Shown in pieces: positions 32,872 through 40,673 of a stretch of DNA of 44,575 nt (positions are counted from its first letter, which is position 1; each line of letters opens with the position of its first letter). Made by a program: the position numbers and the translations under genes. The notes under the pieces were generated by a model that worked only from the letters and a program-made list of their open reading frames with translations, did no database searches and had not been told where the DNA came from. The DNA comes from Candidatus Polarisedimenticola svalbardensis (GTDB lineage: Bacteria > Acidobacteriota > Polarisedimenticolia > Polarisedimenticolales > Polarisedimenticolaceae): contig JACXWD010000023.1 in assembly GCA_014764515.1 (NCBI GenBank), positions 1 through 44,575 of the forward strand. Reading direction: 5' to 3'.

Positions 32872-34335
32872 TCAGGCGGCCCCGTCATCCGGCTCTTCGC
32901 CGAATACCGTTGCCTGGAAGGCCGACAGTCTGGATTGTTTCCAGGACCCCTTTTTGAGTCCGGCCTTCAGGGAGAGGTTGTCCAGCAGTTCCTCCCGGTC
33001 CCAGCCCTGCTCCTTGGCAACCTGGGGTAGGAACACGGCGACCCGACTGCCTGAGGCCAACTGCACGCCGTCACGCCCGGGAACGATCGTTTCCGGGTCG
33101 TCCACCGGCTGCATCGGTGACAGCACCGAGATTTCTATCCTGACCCGGTCCAGTTCCTTTCGCTCCAGCGCATCGAAGCGGGGATCGGAGAAAGCGGACT
33201 TGCAGGCGTTGTCCATCACCGAGCGGTACAGAGGATGGCGGGGGGTCATGTTGCCGATGCAGCCGCGCAGCCGGTAGCCGCCGGGGCCGGGGGCCTGCAA
33301 TGTAACGAAGGTAGCCCGGTTGGCCAGCAGGATCGGTGGGCAATCTTCCGGCGGGCCTTGCGGTTCTTCGGTTCGGTCCAGTGTGGATCGGATCGCTTCC
33401 CGGGCCAGATTCAGGAGCCAGTTGCGATCACCCGGGCGAAGAGCGTGGTCGTCGTCAGGGACACCGGGATTCGAGTCGATACCCGACGCACGGAAGGCGA
33501 GGGCGGCGTAGGACACCGAGTGCTTCCAGTCCGAGGTCATGTTGCCGGAACTGTCGTAGCGCAGAAGTTCGGCCTGTGCCGATCCCGGTACCATCCGCAT
33601 CAGGATGTCGATGGCGTTCCGCCCGCAGATGGTGGCGCCGGTTCTTGTGACGTACGACCGGAACCCTTCCCGGTCACCGGCCAGGATCCGGTCCAGGGCG
33701 CCCATGTCCAGATCACGTATGCGCTCCGGCAGGTCATCTTTGAACGGGACGTATTGGAAGCTGTGGCCGAAGTGGGTCAGATCGGACGATGCCACCAGCA
33801 GGGTCCCGGAGTCATACCAGTGCTGCAGCCCGGCAGCGACCTGGGTCGCCATATCCTCGGGCAGGTCGTGGCCCAGCAGCACCGGCACCAGTTTCCACCC
33901 CGGCGCCAGCGCCTCCTGGAGAAAGGGGAGTTCGATTTCCAGACAATGTTCCTTTTCAAAGGCGGTATTGCCCGGCAGGAATCCGGTCTTTCCTGCCAGG
34001 TCGCCCAGGACTTCGGTGTCCAGAGGCACCGTTCCCATGGGTGTGTTGTACCCGGCGGCCATCGGAATGGCGGCGCCCTTGAAATATTCGTGGTGGCTCG
34101 GTCCAAGCATGATGACCCGCCGGAACCGTTCTCCCCGAACCTGACGAAATCCTGCGGCGGCCACCTGGCCGGAATAGGCGTAGCCGGCATGGGGCTCGAT
34201 AAGGGCTATCACCGGATCGGCGCCGGCATCCGGATCGCCTTCCGTCGCCAGCATGCGCCGGACCTCCGACTGCAGTTCGTCGCGATCGGCCGGGTACCAG
34301 GTGCCGGCCAGGTTCGGTCCCAGGGAATGGATCAT
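32872..34335 (-). CDS. MEMO-AMMECR1 fusion (AmmeMemoRadiSam system proteins B and A, 487 aa)
   Basis: Residues ~1-270 are a MEMO domain: AGTWYPADRDEL, IEPHAGYAYSGQVAAAGFRQ, GPSHHEYF, KEHCLEIELPFLQEAL and SSDLTHFGHSF, with metal-type His residues related to extradiol dioxygenases. Residues ~300-487 are AMMECR1: LANRATFVTL, the signature YRLRGCIGNM, and KSAFSDPRFDALERKELDRV with EISVLSPM. In bacteria and archaea these two families occur with a radical-SAM protein as the AmmeMemoRadiSam system, whose function is unknown. That third member is not in this window. The start lies 9 bp after the desuccinylase stop, and no strong ribosome-binding site is seen. Confidence 0.92.
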   Translation of the reverse strand: MIHSLGPNLAGTWYPADRDELQSEVRRMLATEGDPDAGADPVIALIEPHAGYAYSGQVAAAGFRQVRGERFRRVIMLGPSHHEYFKGAAIPMAAGYNTPMGTVPLDTEVLGDLAGKTGFLPGNTAFEKEHCLEIELPFLQEALAPGWKLVPVLLGHDLPEDMATQVAAGLQHWYDSGTLLVASSDLTHFGHSFQYVPFKDDLPERIRDLDMGALDRILAGDREGFRSYVTRTGATICGRNAIDILMRMVPGSAQAELLRYDSSGNMTSDWKHSVSYAALAFRASGIDSNPGVPDDDHALRPGDRNWLLNLAREAIRSTLDRTEEPQGPPEDCPPILLANRATFVTLQAPGPGGYRLRGCIGNMTPRHPLYRSVMDNACKSAFSDPRFDALERKELDRVRIEISVLSPMQPVDDPETIVPGRDGVQLASGSRVAVFLPQVAKEQGWDREELLDNLSLKAGLKKGSWKQSRLSAFQATVFGEEPDDGAA

Positions 34336-34344
34336 AACGGTATT

Positions 34345-35331
34345 CTAACCGGACTGTTGCTCGGCCCGGGCGATATGGAGGACCGCGTCCCCCTGATGGA
34401 CCAGGGGGTTGTTGGTGTGGCCGATGACCACGCCGGAAAAAGGGGCCCGAACGGTGCCGCAGCGGCTGCCGAACACATCGTTGATTCCCGCCAGCGGTTG
34501 CTTTTCCACCACCCGGTCTCCCAGGCCGACCTCCATCCTCAGGATCCCGCTGCGCCTGGCGCGGACCCATGCGCTGTGCTCCACGAGGGCGCTGGTGGGT
34601 TGAGCTTCCCGGTCGGCGTGATCCGGCAGCATCCCGAGGAAGGCCATGGCCCGGTTCACCCCATCGACGCCGCACTGAACCGAGTGAGGGTCGAATCGAA
34701 GCGGTTCTCCGGCCTCGTACAGCAGCACGGTCTTGCCGATCTTGGCCGCGGCCTGGCGCAGGGATCCGGACCGGGAACGGGCGTTGAGCATGACCGGGGC
34801 GCCGAACGCTTTCGCCCAGCGCCGCGTCGCGTCATCGCCGAGATCGGCACGGATCTGGGGCAGATTGGTGCGGTGGTTCGAACCGGTGTGCAGGTCGATG
34901 CCGTGGCTGCAGGGTTTGATGATCTCATTCATGAGAAGGTAGGCCATGCGGGAAGCCAGGGACCCGGAGGGGGATCCCGGGAAACAGCGATTCAGGTCAC
35001 GGCGGTCCGGCAGATACCGCTCCTGATTGATAAAGCCGAACACGTTGACGATCGGGACGGCGAGGATCGATCCGTGCAGTTGCGCCGGGTCAACCGTTTC
35101 AAGGACCTTGTGGATGATCTCAATGCCGTTGAGCTCGTCGCCGTGAACCGCCGCATTCAACCAGATCCGCGGTCCGGCGAACTCACCGTTGATCACTTCC
35201 ACCGCAAGGGACATCCAGGTCTCCGTCGGCAGGCGGGCCACCGGGATGGAGACCCGCTGGCGCTTTCCCGGGCCCACAGAGACGCCGTGGACATCAACGG
35301 CGGTGTTGCGTTCAGCCTTTGATTCGGTCAC
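34345..35331 (-). CDS. Succinylglutamate desuccinylase/aspartoacylase-family protein (328 aa)
   Basis: A zinc carboxypeptidase-like fold: [16 protein letters not shown] holds the H-x-x-E zinc ligands, [20 protein letters not shown] the substrate arginine region, and [16 protein letters not shown] the third ligand. The C-terminal half resembles the AstE/aspartoacylase beta domain ([20 protein letters not shown]). These enzymes cleave N-acyl amino acids; the substrate is unknown. It overlaps the end of rimK by 20 bp and precedes MEMO-AMMECR1. Genetic linkage to rimK/rimB suggests it acts on a glutamyl or acyl-amino-acid product of the ligase. Confidence 0.88.
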   Translation of the reverse strand: MTESKAERNTAVDVHGVSVGPGKRQRVSIPVARLPTETWMSLAVEVINGEFAGPRIWLNAAVHGDELNGIEIIHKVLETVDPAQLHGSILAVPIVNVFGFINQERYLPDRRDLNRCFPGSPSGSLASRMAYLLMNEIIKPCSHGIDLHTGSNHRTNLPQIRADLGDDATRRWAKAFGAPVMLNARSRSGSLRQAAAKIGKTVLLYEAGEPLRFDPHSVQCGVDGVNRAMAFLGMLPDHADREAQPTSALVEHSAWVRARRSGILRMEVGLGDRVVEKQPLAGINDVFGSRCGTVRAPFSGVVIGHTNNPLVHQGDAVLHIARAEQQSG

Positions 35332-36217
35332 GGGTCTTCCCAGGGCCGGCGTTCTTCTCGATGAACTCGATGATCTTCCCGGCCACGTCGACGCCGGAAG
35401 CGCCTTCGATCCCCTCCAGGCCGGGGGAGGAGTTGACCTCCATTACTACCGGACCATGATTCGAACGGAGGATGTCCACCCCGGCGACCCGCAGCCCCAT
35501 CGCCTTGGCCGAACGTACGGCGGTGCTGCGCTCTTCCGGGGTCAGCTTGATGTTCTCCGCGGTTCCGCCCCGATGGATGTTGGATCGGAACTCGCCGGGA
35601 GGACCCTGGCGCTTCATGGAGGCGACCACCTTGTCGCCGATGACGAAGCAGCGGATATCCGAGCCGCCGGCCTCCTTGATGAACTCCTGCACCAGGATGT
35701 TGGCGTCCAGACCGCGGAACGCCTCGATCACCGCCTGGGCGGCATTGTCGGTATCCGCCAGGATCACCCCGATCCCCTGGGTTCCTTCCAGGAGCTTGAT
35801 CACCAGCGGCGCCCCTCCCACCATATTGATCAGGCCTTCGATATCCTTGGTGGAGTGGGCGAAACCGGAGACCGGCAGTCCGATCCCTTGCCTGGAGAGC
35901 AACTGCAGGCAGCGCAACTTGTCCCGGGAGCGGGAAATCGCCTGGGACTCGTTGGTCGGGTAGACCGACATCATTTCGAACTGGCGGACCACCGCATTGC
36001 CATAGAACGTATTGGAAGCGCCGATCCTGGGGATCACCGCGTCATAGCCGGTCAGGGCGCCGCCCTGGTACATGACCTGCGGCTTGTGGGCGGTGATGTT
36101 CATGTAGCACCGCAAGTAGTCGACGACATTCATATCGTGACCCCGCTCTTCACCGGCTTCCATGAGTCGCCTGGTTGAGTACAGCGTGGCCTTCCGGCTC
36201 AGGATGGCGATCTTCAT
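35312..36217 (-). CDS. rimK: RimK-family ATP-grasp alpha-L-glutamate ligase (301 aa)
   Basis: ATP-grasp ligase closely matching Rim[61 protein letters not shown], the glycine-rich [28 protein letters not shown] and [20 protein letters not shown] with the Mg-binding Glu/Asn. RimK adds glutamates to the C-terminus of ribosomal protein S6 and can make poly-alpha-glutamate. The ATG overlaps the rimB stop as ATGA, so the two proteins are translated together. Confidence 0.93.
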   Translation of the reverse strand: MKIAILSRKATLYSTRRLMEAGEERGHDMNVVDYLRCYMNITAHKPQVMYQGGALTGYDAVIPRIGASNTFYGNAVVRQFEMMSVYPTNESQAISRSRDKLRCLQLLSRQGIGLPVSGFAHSTKDIEGLINMVGGAPLVIKLLEGTQGIGVILADTDNAAQAVIEAFRGLDANILVQEFIKEAGGSDIRCFVIGDKVVASMKRQGPPGEFRSNIHRGGTAENIKLTPEERSTAVRSAKAMGLRVAGVDILRSNHGPVVMEVNSSPGLEGIEGASGVDVAGKIIEFIEKNAGPGKTRDRIKG

Positions 36218-36717
36218 CTTGTTCCCCTTCCTTTTCTAATCGGCTTCTTCTTCTTTGATTTCTTTTCGGGAGGCCTGCCACCGTAAAACGATCGGCCGGG
36301 ATCCACCAGGAACCGGTTGCGGACCGCTTCCCGGCCCAGCAGCATGCGGAACCCCATGGTGTCCCGGGTGGCCAGGGTCAGTTCGATCTCCCAGATCTGG
36401 TCCAGGAATCGCACCGGCGTGACGATCACAGGCCGCAGGGTCTGGTGCCCTCCTGAACTACGGACTTCGCGGAACTCCAGGATCTCCGCTTCCGTTTCGA
36501 TACAATCCTCTGCGTTGCGTTGCAACGGGTGGATGCTGAACCGCACCATCTCCCGGCGGCCCCGTGTAAAGGTTTCCAGGTCAAAGGCGTGCAGGGACGA
36601 CGACCTGGCCCCGGTGTCGACCTTGACCTTGACGGCGTCCACGCCAAGGTCGGGAAGGGCAACCCATTCCCGCCAGCCCAGCACCAGACCGCTGCTTCTG
36701 CCTTTTCTTGTCAGCAT
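36214..36717 (-). CDS. rimB: RimB-type retropepsin-like protease (ATP-dependent zinc protease family, 167 aa)
   Basis: The N-terminus [20 protein letters not shown] leads to [13 protein letters not shown] with Asp34, the pepsin-like D-T-G motif. [20 protein letters not shown] and [20 protein letters not shown] complete the PF05618 family. The database name 'ATP-dependent zinc protease' is historical; the fold is an aspartic-protease one. RimB counterparts act with RimK in S6 glutamylation in Pseudomonas. The C-terminus is a lysine/arginine-rich tail ([14 protein letters not shown]). It is 41 bp downstream of lipA on the same strand. Confidence 0.87.
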   Translation of the reverse strand: MLTRKGRSSGLVLGWREWVALPDLGVDAVKVKVDTGARSSSLHAFDLETFTRGRREMVRFSIHPLQRNAEDCIETEAEILEFREVRSSGGHQTLRPVIVTPVRFLDQIWEIELTLATRDTMGFRMLLGREAVRNRFLVDPGRSFYGGRPPEKKSKKKKPIRKGRGTR

Positions 36718-36758
36718 GATCCGGAATGATACCCCGGAACCTGATTATCGCTCGGCGT

Positions 36759-37688
36759 TCAGGTTCGGGAAGCTTTGTTGAACACCTGTTCCGCCCGGTA
36801 GGACGACCGCACCAGGGGACCGGAGAACACTTCCTCGAAGCCGGCGGCGAAGCCCTGGTCGCGGTAGGCATCGAACTGTTCCGGAGTGACGTAGCGCCCA
36901 ACCGGCAGGTGTCGCCGGGTGGGTCGAAGGTACTGGCCCAGGGTCAGGATGGTGACGCCTGTGGAGACCAGATCGTCCATCGCTTCCCGTATCTCGCCGT
37001 CGTCTTCTCCCAGGCCCAGCATGAGGCTGGACTTGACCAGGGGGGAGGACGATGCGGCGGCATGGGCGAGGACCGCCAGGGACTGGTCATAGGTCGCCCT
37101 GGGGTCCCGCACACCGGGGGTCAGGCGGCGCACCGTTTCCAGGTTGTGGGCGAACACGTCCGGACCGGATGCCAGGACCGTGTCCACCGCCGCCGTGTCG
37201 CCGCGGAAATCCGGCGTCAGGGTTTCGACGCGAATAGCCGGATCGGCGGACTTGATGGCACGGACCACCTCTCCGAAGTGGGCGGCTCCGCCATCGGGGA
37301 TGTCATCCCGGTCCACGCTGGTCAGCACCACGTAGCGCAGCCCCAACTCCGCCACCGCCGCTGCCACGTTGGTCGGTTCATCCCGGTCCAGCCATCCTTT
37401 GGGGTTGCCGGTGTCCACAGAACAGAACTGGCAGACCCGGGTGCAGACGCCGCCCAGGATCATGATGGTCATGGTGCGCCGTTCCCAGCACTCGCCGATG
37501 TTGGGGCACTTGGCTTCTTCGCAGACGGTATGCAGCCGTGTGCGCTGCAGCATCCCCTTGAGTTCGGAAGAAACGGCTGCAGGGGTCAGGCCGATCCGCA
37601 ACCAGGACGGCTTGCGCCGGTCCGGCGGCTCCGGCCGGTCACGGGCCAGGCCGTCCCGAACTATCTTGAAATCTTTCAACCCCGCCAT
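36759..37688 (-). CDS. lipA: Lipoyl synthase (309 aa)
   Basis: Radical-SAM enzyme that inserts two sulfurs into octanoyl-bound lipoyl domains. The auxiliary-cluster motif [13 protein letters not shown] and the radical-SAM motif [10 protein letters not shown] are both present, as are [20 protein letters not shown] and [11 protein letters not shown]. The C-terminal [10 protein letters not shown] holds the conserved R-S-S-Y serine that ligates the auxiliary cluster. The start overlaps the end of lipB by 13 bp, so the two steps of lipoate synthesis are coupled. Confidence 0.97.
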   Translation of the reverse strand: MAGLKDFKIVRDGLARDRPEPPDRRKPSWLRIGLTPAAVSSELKGMLQRTRLHTVCEEAKCPNIGECWERRTMTIMILGGVCTRVCQFCSVDTGNPKGWLDRDEPTNVAAAVAELGLRYVVLTSVDRDDIPDGGAAHFGEVVRAIKSADPAIRVETLTPDFRGDTAAVDTVLASGPDVFAHNLETVRRLTPGVRDPRATYDQSLAVLAHAAASSSPLVKSSLMLGLGEDDGEIREAMDDLVSTGVTILTLGQYLRPTRRHLPVGRYVTPEQFDAYRDQGFAAGFEEVFSGPLVRSSYRAEQVFNKASRT

Positions 37689-38341
37689 GACGCCTCCGGT
37701 TCACCGACAGCCGCCGGCCACCGGGAGAACCTTTCCTTTAGCGCCGCAACCGTCCGGTCCTTCACCGTCGCCATATCCTGTTCCTCTCCCAGGAGTCTGG
37801 CCAGGCTGGTAACGCCCCGGCCTGTGATCCCGCACGGGACGATGGCGTCGAAGGACGCCAGATCGCTGTTGACGTTGAGGGCGAATCCGTGGAACGAAAC
37901 CCGGTTCCGAACAGCCAGCCCGACGGCGCAGAGTTTTTCCCGCCCGTGCCAGACTCCGGCCAGTTCCGGATCGGATCCGGCTTCGATTCCGAAACTATGG
38001 GCAACCTCGACAAGGGCCTGCTCAAGGAAACGGAACAGTTGGCGGACCTGGCGACCGACCGGGAGGATCAGGTAGCCGACCAGCTGTCCCGGTCCGTGCC
38101 AGGTGACGTCGCCACCCCGTTCGATCACATGGACATCGATACCCTGTTCGGTGTACCACGATTCAGGTTTCAGAAGGCTGCTCCGGCCGGCGTTCCTTCC
38201 CAGGGTTATTACCGGCGGATGTTCCACCAGGAGCAGATGGGGAGACTCCCGCCCTGCGGCGACGGCGGCGTGGATCTCTTTTTGTAATTCCCAGGCCTCG
38301 GCGTACCGCATCGTGCCCAGGTCCCTGACCTCAAGATTCAT
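37676..38341 (-). CDS. lipB: Octanoyltransferase LipB (221 aa)
   Basis: Transfers octanoyl from ACP to lipoyl domains. Conserved segments: [54 protein letters not shown] (the conserved catalytic Lys), and [18 protein letters not shown] (the acyl-thioester Cys). It is the first gene of the lipB-lipA pair and probably of the longer minus-strand run through rimB and rimK. Length is normal for the family. Confidence 0.96.
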   Translation of the reverse strand: MNLEVRDLGTMRYAEAWELQKEIHAAVAAGRESPHLLLVEHPPVITLGRNAGRSSLLKPESWYTEQGIDVHVIERGGDVTWHGPGQLVGYLILPVGRQVRQLFRFLEQALVEVAHSFGIEAGSDPELAGVWHGREKLCAVGLAVRNRVSFHGFALNVNSDLASFDAIVPCGITGRGVTSLARLLGEEQDMATVKDRTVAALKERFSRWPAAVGEPEASWRG

Positions 38342-38384
38342 GGGGCCAGTTTAGAACGGTCCGGCGGAAGGCTGCCAGAAAGCA

Positions 38385-38546
38385 CTAAAGAAGTTCGCGA
38401 AGCCGGGCATATCCTGAGCGGCTCACCGGCAGCTTGGCGCCGCCGGACAGGATGGCGATCCGGCTGTCCTTGGCATAGAGCCCGATTTTGCTCAGCCGGT
38501 CACCAGGAAACCGGTGAACGGAGGCTCCGGCCCGGTGAACGGCGGC
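38385..38546 (-). pseudogene. C-terminal remnant of a LytTR DNA-binding-domain gene
   Basis: The frame ending in TAG (38385-38387) reads RFPGDRLSKIGLYAKDSRIA followed by ILSGGAKLPVSRSGYARLRE and LL. The KLPVSRSGYARLREL ending and the upstream VHR match the last strands and helix of the LytTR domain. No start codon exists: the frame goes straight back into the TGA stop of the GYD gene at 38547. The receiver and the first half of LytTR are missing. I read it as a truncated regulator gene; it is in the same frame as the GYD gene, so read-through would fuse them. Confidence 0.68.
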
Positions 38547-38548
38547 TC
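38511..38548. repeat. 21-bp near-tandem duplication at the GYD/LytTR boundary
   Basis: CCGGTGAACGGAGGCTC (38511-38527) recurs as CCGGTGAACGGCGGCTC (38532-38548) with a 21-bp period, i.e. seven codons (AAVHRAG then ASVHRFP in the LytTR frame). CGGTGAACGG also occurs at 38881-38890, beyond the other end of the GYD gene. Confidence 0.75.
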
Positions 38549-38849
38549 AGTCCTGCACATCCTCCAGGATGGACAGGTAATTGTCGTACGGGACGGCGGC
38601 CCAGCTTTCGGCAGTCACCGCGCCCCCGGCACGGGAGATCGTCGAGACCCGGTGGGCCGATTCAATGTCGGGCGCCTCGTAGATGTCCATGAAATCGTAC
38701 GGCCCCAGCAGGGCGTAATGGCTCAGGAACTTCACACCGGGACATTTCTCCGACACTTTCTTGAGCCAGTCCTTGCCGATGGCACGGCGGCCTCCAGCGT
38801 CGTGCAGGGCTTCCGGGGCGAGGCGGGTCATCAGGACGAACAGCGGCAT
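38547..38849 (-). CDS. GYD-domain protein (100 aa)
   Basis: MPLFVLMTRLAPEALHDAGG opens a ferredoxin-like alpha/beta fold; KFLSHYALLGPYDFMDIYEA and the ending SWAAVPYDNYLSILEDV match the GYD family, named after its Gly-Tyr-Asp motif (here GPYDF). The biochemical role is unknown; members are small, probably oligomeric proteins related to dimeric alpha-beta barrels. GAAAGGAGG precedes the ATG. Its stop adjoins a LytTR remnant. Confidence 0.85.
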   Translation of the reverse strand: MPLFVLMTRLAPEALHDAGGRRAIGKDWLKKVSEKCPGVKFLSHYALLGPYDFMDIYEAPDIESAHRVSTISRAGGAVTAESWAAVPYDNYLSILEDVQD

Positions 38850-38951
38850 GGCGGCCTCCTTTCGTTGCCTGAATTGTACGCGGTGAACGGATCAGGGGCG
38901 GTCCGGGTTGATCACTTTCCCGATGGCATGGGTGGGGAACCGGTGGGAGGT

Positions 38952-39767
38952 TCAGTCGCCCTGAATGCCGATCCCGCCGTTGATGGTGCGATGAACGGCC
39001 AGTTCAAGGTCGACGGTGTAGCGGCAGAACTGTTCCTCCAGGTCGGTCCGGAACGGCGCCAGGGATGCGTCGATGGTCGGCGGTAGACCGTTGATCCAGG
39101 GCACACTCCAGCCCGAACCTTCCAACCGGTCGACCTCCGCCTTCAAGGTGTCGGCCCATGCCGAGCCGGGTTCGACCTGGTCCAGCTGCCGTTCGAGCAT
39201 GTCCTGCAGGACATCCAGGACCCGCCGTGATACGTGGACCTGCATCCTTGTGACGTCACCATCTTCCTGGATATCCAGGAGGCTGCTGCCGTAAGCCATG
39301 CTGTAGATGTAGGTGTACTCCCCCAGGCCGACGCCGTGGTCCAGCAGGGTCTGGTTCCTGGCCTGGATAAAATCGCCGAAGGCGGGAGCGAGTCCGAACG
39401 CGCCCCGCGCCGCCTTGAAAGCCGCTCTCAGGACTTCACCGTTCGGGGCTGTGTCCTGGCTGTCGAACCGCTCCATCGCCTCCAGCGATTCGTACGCCTC
39501 CTCGAACCGTCCGCAGATCTCCATGAGTTCGCGGCGCATGGTGAGGAACTGCTCCAGGCGGTCCCTGGGAATGGCTCCGTCCGCAGGCGGGGTATAGTCG
39601 GACTGGGAGCCGTATTTGAGGTCCAGCTGTTCCCGGGTTTCTATCGCCTCCCGGAGCGGACGGATCATGGTCATCGAGCCGACGACCAGGGCAATCACGC
39701 CTACCACCAGCAGCACCGCCAGGGTGCATCCGCAGCCTTTGAGCCAGCGGGTAGCTTTTCCGGACAT
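38952..39767 (-). CDS. Unknown membrane-anchored protein (271 aa)
   Basis: Not recognised. A basic N-terminus (MSGKATRWLKGCGC) precedes one TM helix (TLAVLLVVGVIALVVGSMTM), leaving about 235 residues, probably periplasmic, that are helical and strongly acidic. FLTMRRELMEICGRFEEAYE and VLDVLQDMLERQLDQVEPGS suggest helical hairpins. The Gly-Cys-Gly-Cys before the helix could be acylated but is not a canonical lipobox. AGGAAGAAATC precedes the ATG. It lies 45 bp downstream of boxR on the same strand, so it might be co-transcribed with it, but a link to benzoate metabolism is not evident. Confidence 0.75.
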   Translation of the reverse strand: MSGKATRWLKGCGCTLAVLLVVGVIALVVGSMTMIRPLREAIETREQLDLKYGSQSDYTPPADGAIPRDRLEQFLTMRRELMEICGRFEEAYESLEAMERFDSQDTAPNGEVLRAAFKAARGAFGLAPAFGDFIQARNQTLLDHGVGLGEYTYIYSMAYGSSLLDIQEDGDVTRMQVHVSRRVLDVLQDMLERQLDQVEPGSAWADTLKAEVDRLEGSGWSVPWINGLPPTIDASLAPFRTDLEEQFCRYTVDLELAVHRTINGGIGIQGD

Positions 39768-39812
39768 GATTTCTTCCTCTCAACAGATGAATACGCTCCC
39801 CCGGCGGATCGG

Positions 39813-40589
39813 TTACACGCCGGGTGCAACCAGCTCTTCAAGCCTGCGGTACGCCACGGCGGCCACCTCGTCCGGTCCGATCCCCGAACTGTCCAGAGTG
39901 ATGTGGGCCCGGGCATAAACCGGCTCTCGATGACGAAGGATGGATCGCAATTCCTGCATGGCGGCCGGGTGGTCGGCCATCGGCCTGCGATCTCCCTGGG
40001 CGATGACCCGTTCCCAGTGGTCCTCAGGGGTCGCCCGCAGCCAGACAACCGTCGCCCCGGCCAGCAGCATCTCCCAGGTCTCCCTGTCGTTGACCACACC
40101 ACCGGCTGCGGAAATGACCTCCGGCCGGTTCTCGTCCAGGATCGTGCGAACGGTCTGGCGTTCCAGTTGGCGGTAGTACCTCTCTCCATGGAGCTCGAAT
40201 AGCTGGTCCAGGGGCAGGCCGCTCTCTTCGAGTATCCGGTCGTCCATTTCAACGAACGGCACTTCCAGCCGTCCTGCCAGCAGCGGGCCTACCGTGCTCT
40301 TGCCGGCGCCTCGCAACCCCACCAGGGCAACCGGCCTCTCGATCCGGAACGCCGGCCCCGGCATCGACTCCCGGTTCAGCAGCCGGTCCGCCGTAACTCC
40401 CAGAGCCCGGGCCAGTTCCTGTAGCCGCAGTACGGAGATGTTCCCGTCCCCCGATTCCACACGGGCCAGGAACCGGACCGACAGGCCGGCCTCCCGGGCA
40501 AGTCTGGACCGGGTCCACTGCCGCCCTTCCCGGAGGGAGCGCACCCGCCGGGCCAGCGTGTCCAGCAGGGGATGAGGGTGATCGACCAT
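39813..40589 (-). CDS. boxR: BoxR/BzdR-type regulator: XRE HTH fused to a shikimate-kinase-like domain (258 aa)
   Basis: Residues ~8-65 form an XRE/Cro HTH (LARRVRSLREGRQWTRSRLA, REAGLSVRFLARVESG). The rest is shikimate-kinase-like with P-loop GLRGAGKSTVG and FVEMDDRILEESGLPLDQLF. This architecture defines BzdR/BoxR, repressors of benzoate catabolism whose kinase-like domain binds benzoyl-CoA as inducer rather than phosphorylating shikimate. It is divergent from boxC-boxB, as expected. The ATG at 40589 sits almost on the predicted transcription start, implying a leaderless mRNA; a GTG at 40607 is a less likely start because it lies upstream of the -10. Confidence 0.93.
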   Translation of the reverse strand: MVDHPHPLLDTLARRVRSLREGRQWTRSRLAREAGLSVRFLARVESGDGNISVLRLQELARALGVTADRLLNRESMPGPAFRIERPVALVGLRGAGKSTVGPLLAGRLEVPFVEMDDRILEESGLPLDQLFELHGERYYRQLERQTVRTILDENRPEVISAAGGVVNDRETWEMLLAGATVVWLRATPEDHWERVIAQGDRRPMADHPAAMQELRSILRHREPVYARAHITLDSSGIGPDEVAAVAYRRLEELVAPGV

Positions 40590-40592
40590 GTG

Positions 40593-40654
40593 TGCACTAT
40601 AGTGCACTCAATTGTGGATTGCAATGGTCGATTAATGCAGTATAATGCCGTGCA
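40593..40654. promoter_or_regulatory. Bidirectional boxR/boxC promoter with TGCA operators
   Basis: Plus strand: TTGCAA (40619-40624), 16 bp, then TATAAT (40641-40646), for boxC. Minus strand: the same palindromic TTGCAA, 17 bp, then TATAGT (40601-40596), for boxR. TGCA-N6-TGCA covers the boxR -10 (40593-40606); TGCA-N6-TGCC covers the boxC -10 (40636-40649); further TGCA copies lie at 40620 and 40651. BzdR/BoxR proteins are known to bind TGCA repeats, so BoxR probably represses both directions until benzoyl-CoA appears. Confidence 0.78.
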
Positions 40655-40673
40655 CACATCAAGGAGAAAGCAA

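Noticed and set aside
33235-35322. Plus-strand frame of 695 codons opposite MEMO-AMMECR1 and the desuccinylase
   Set aside because: Antisense of two well-conserved genes; the composition is typical of a GC-rich shadow frame.
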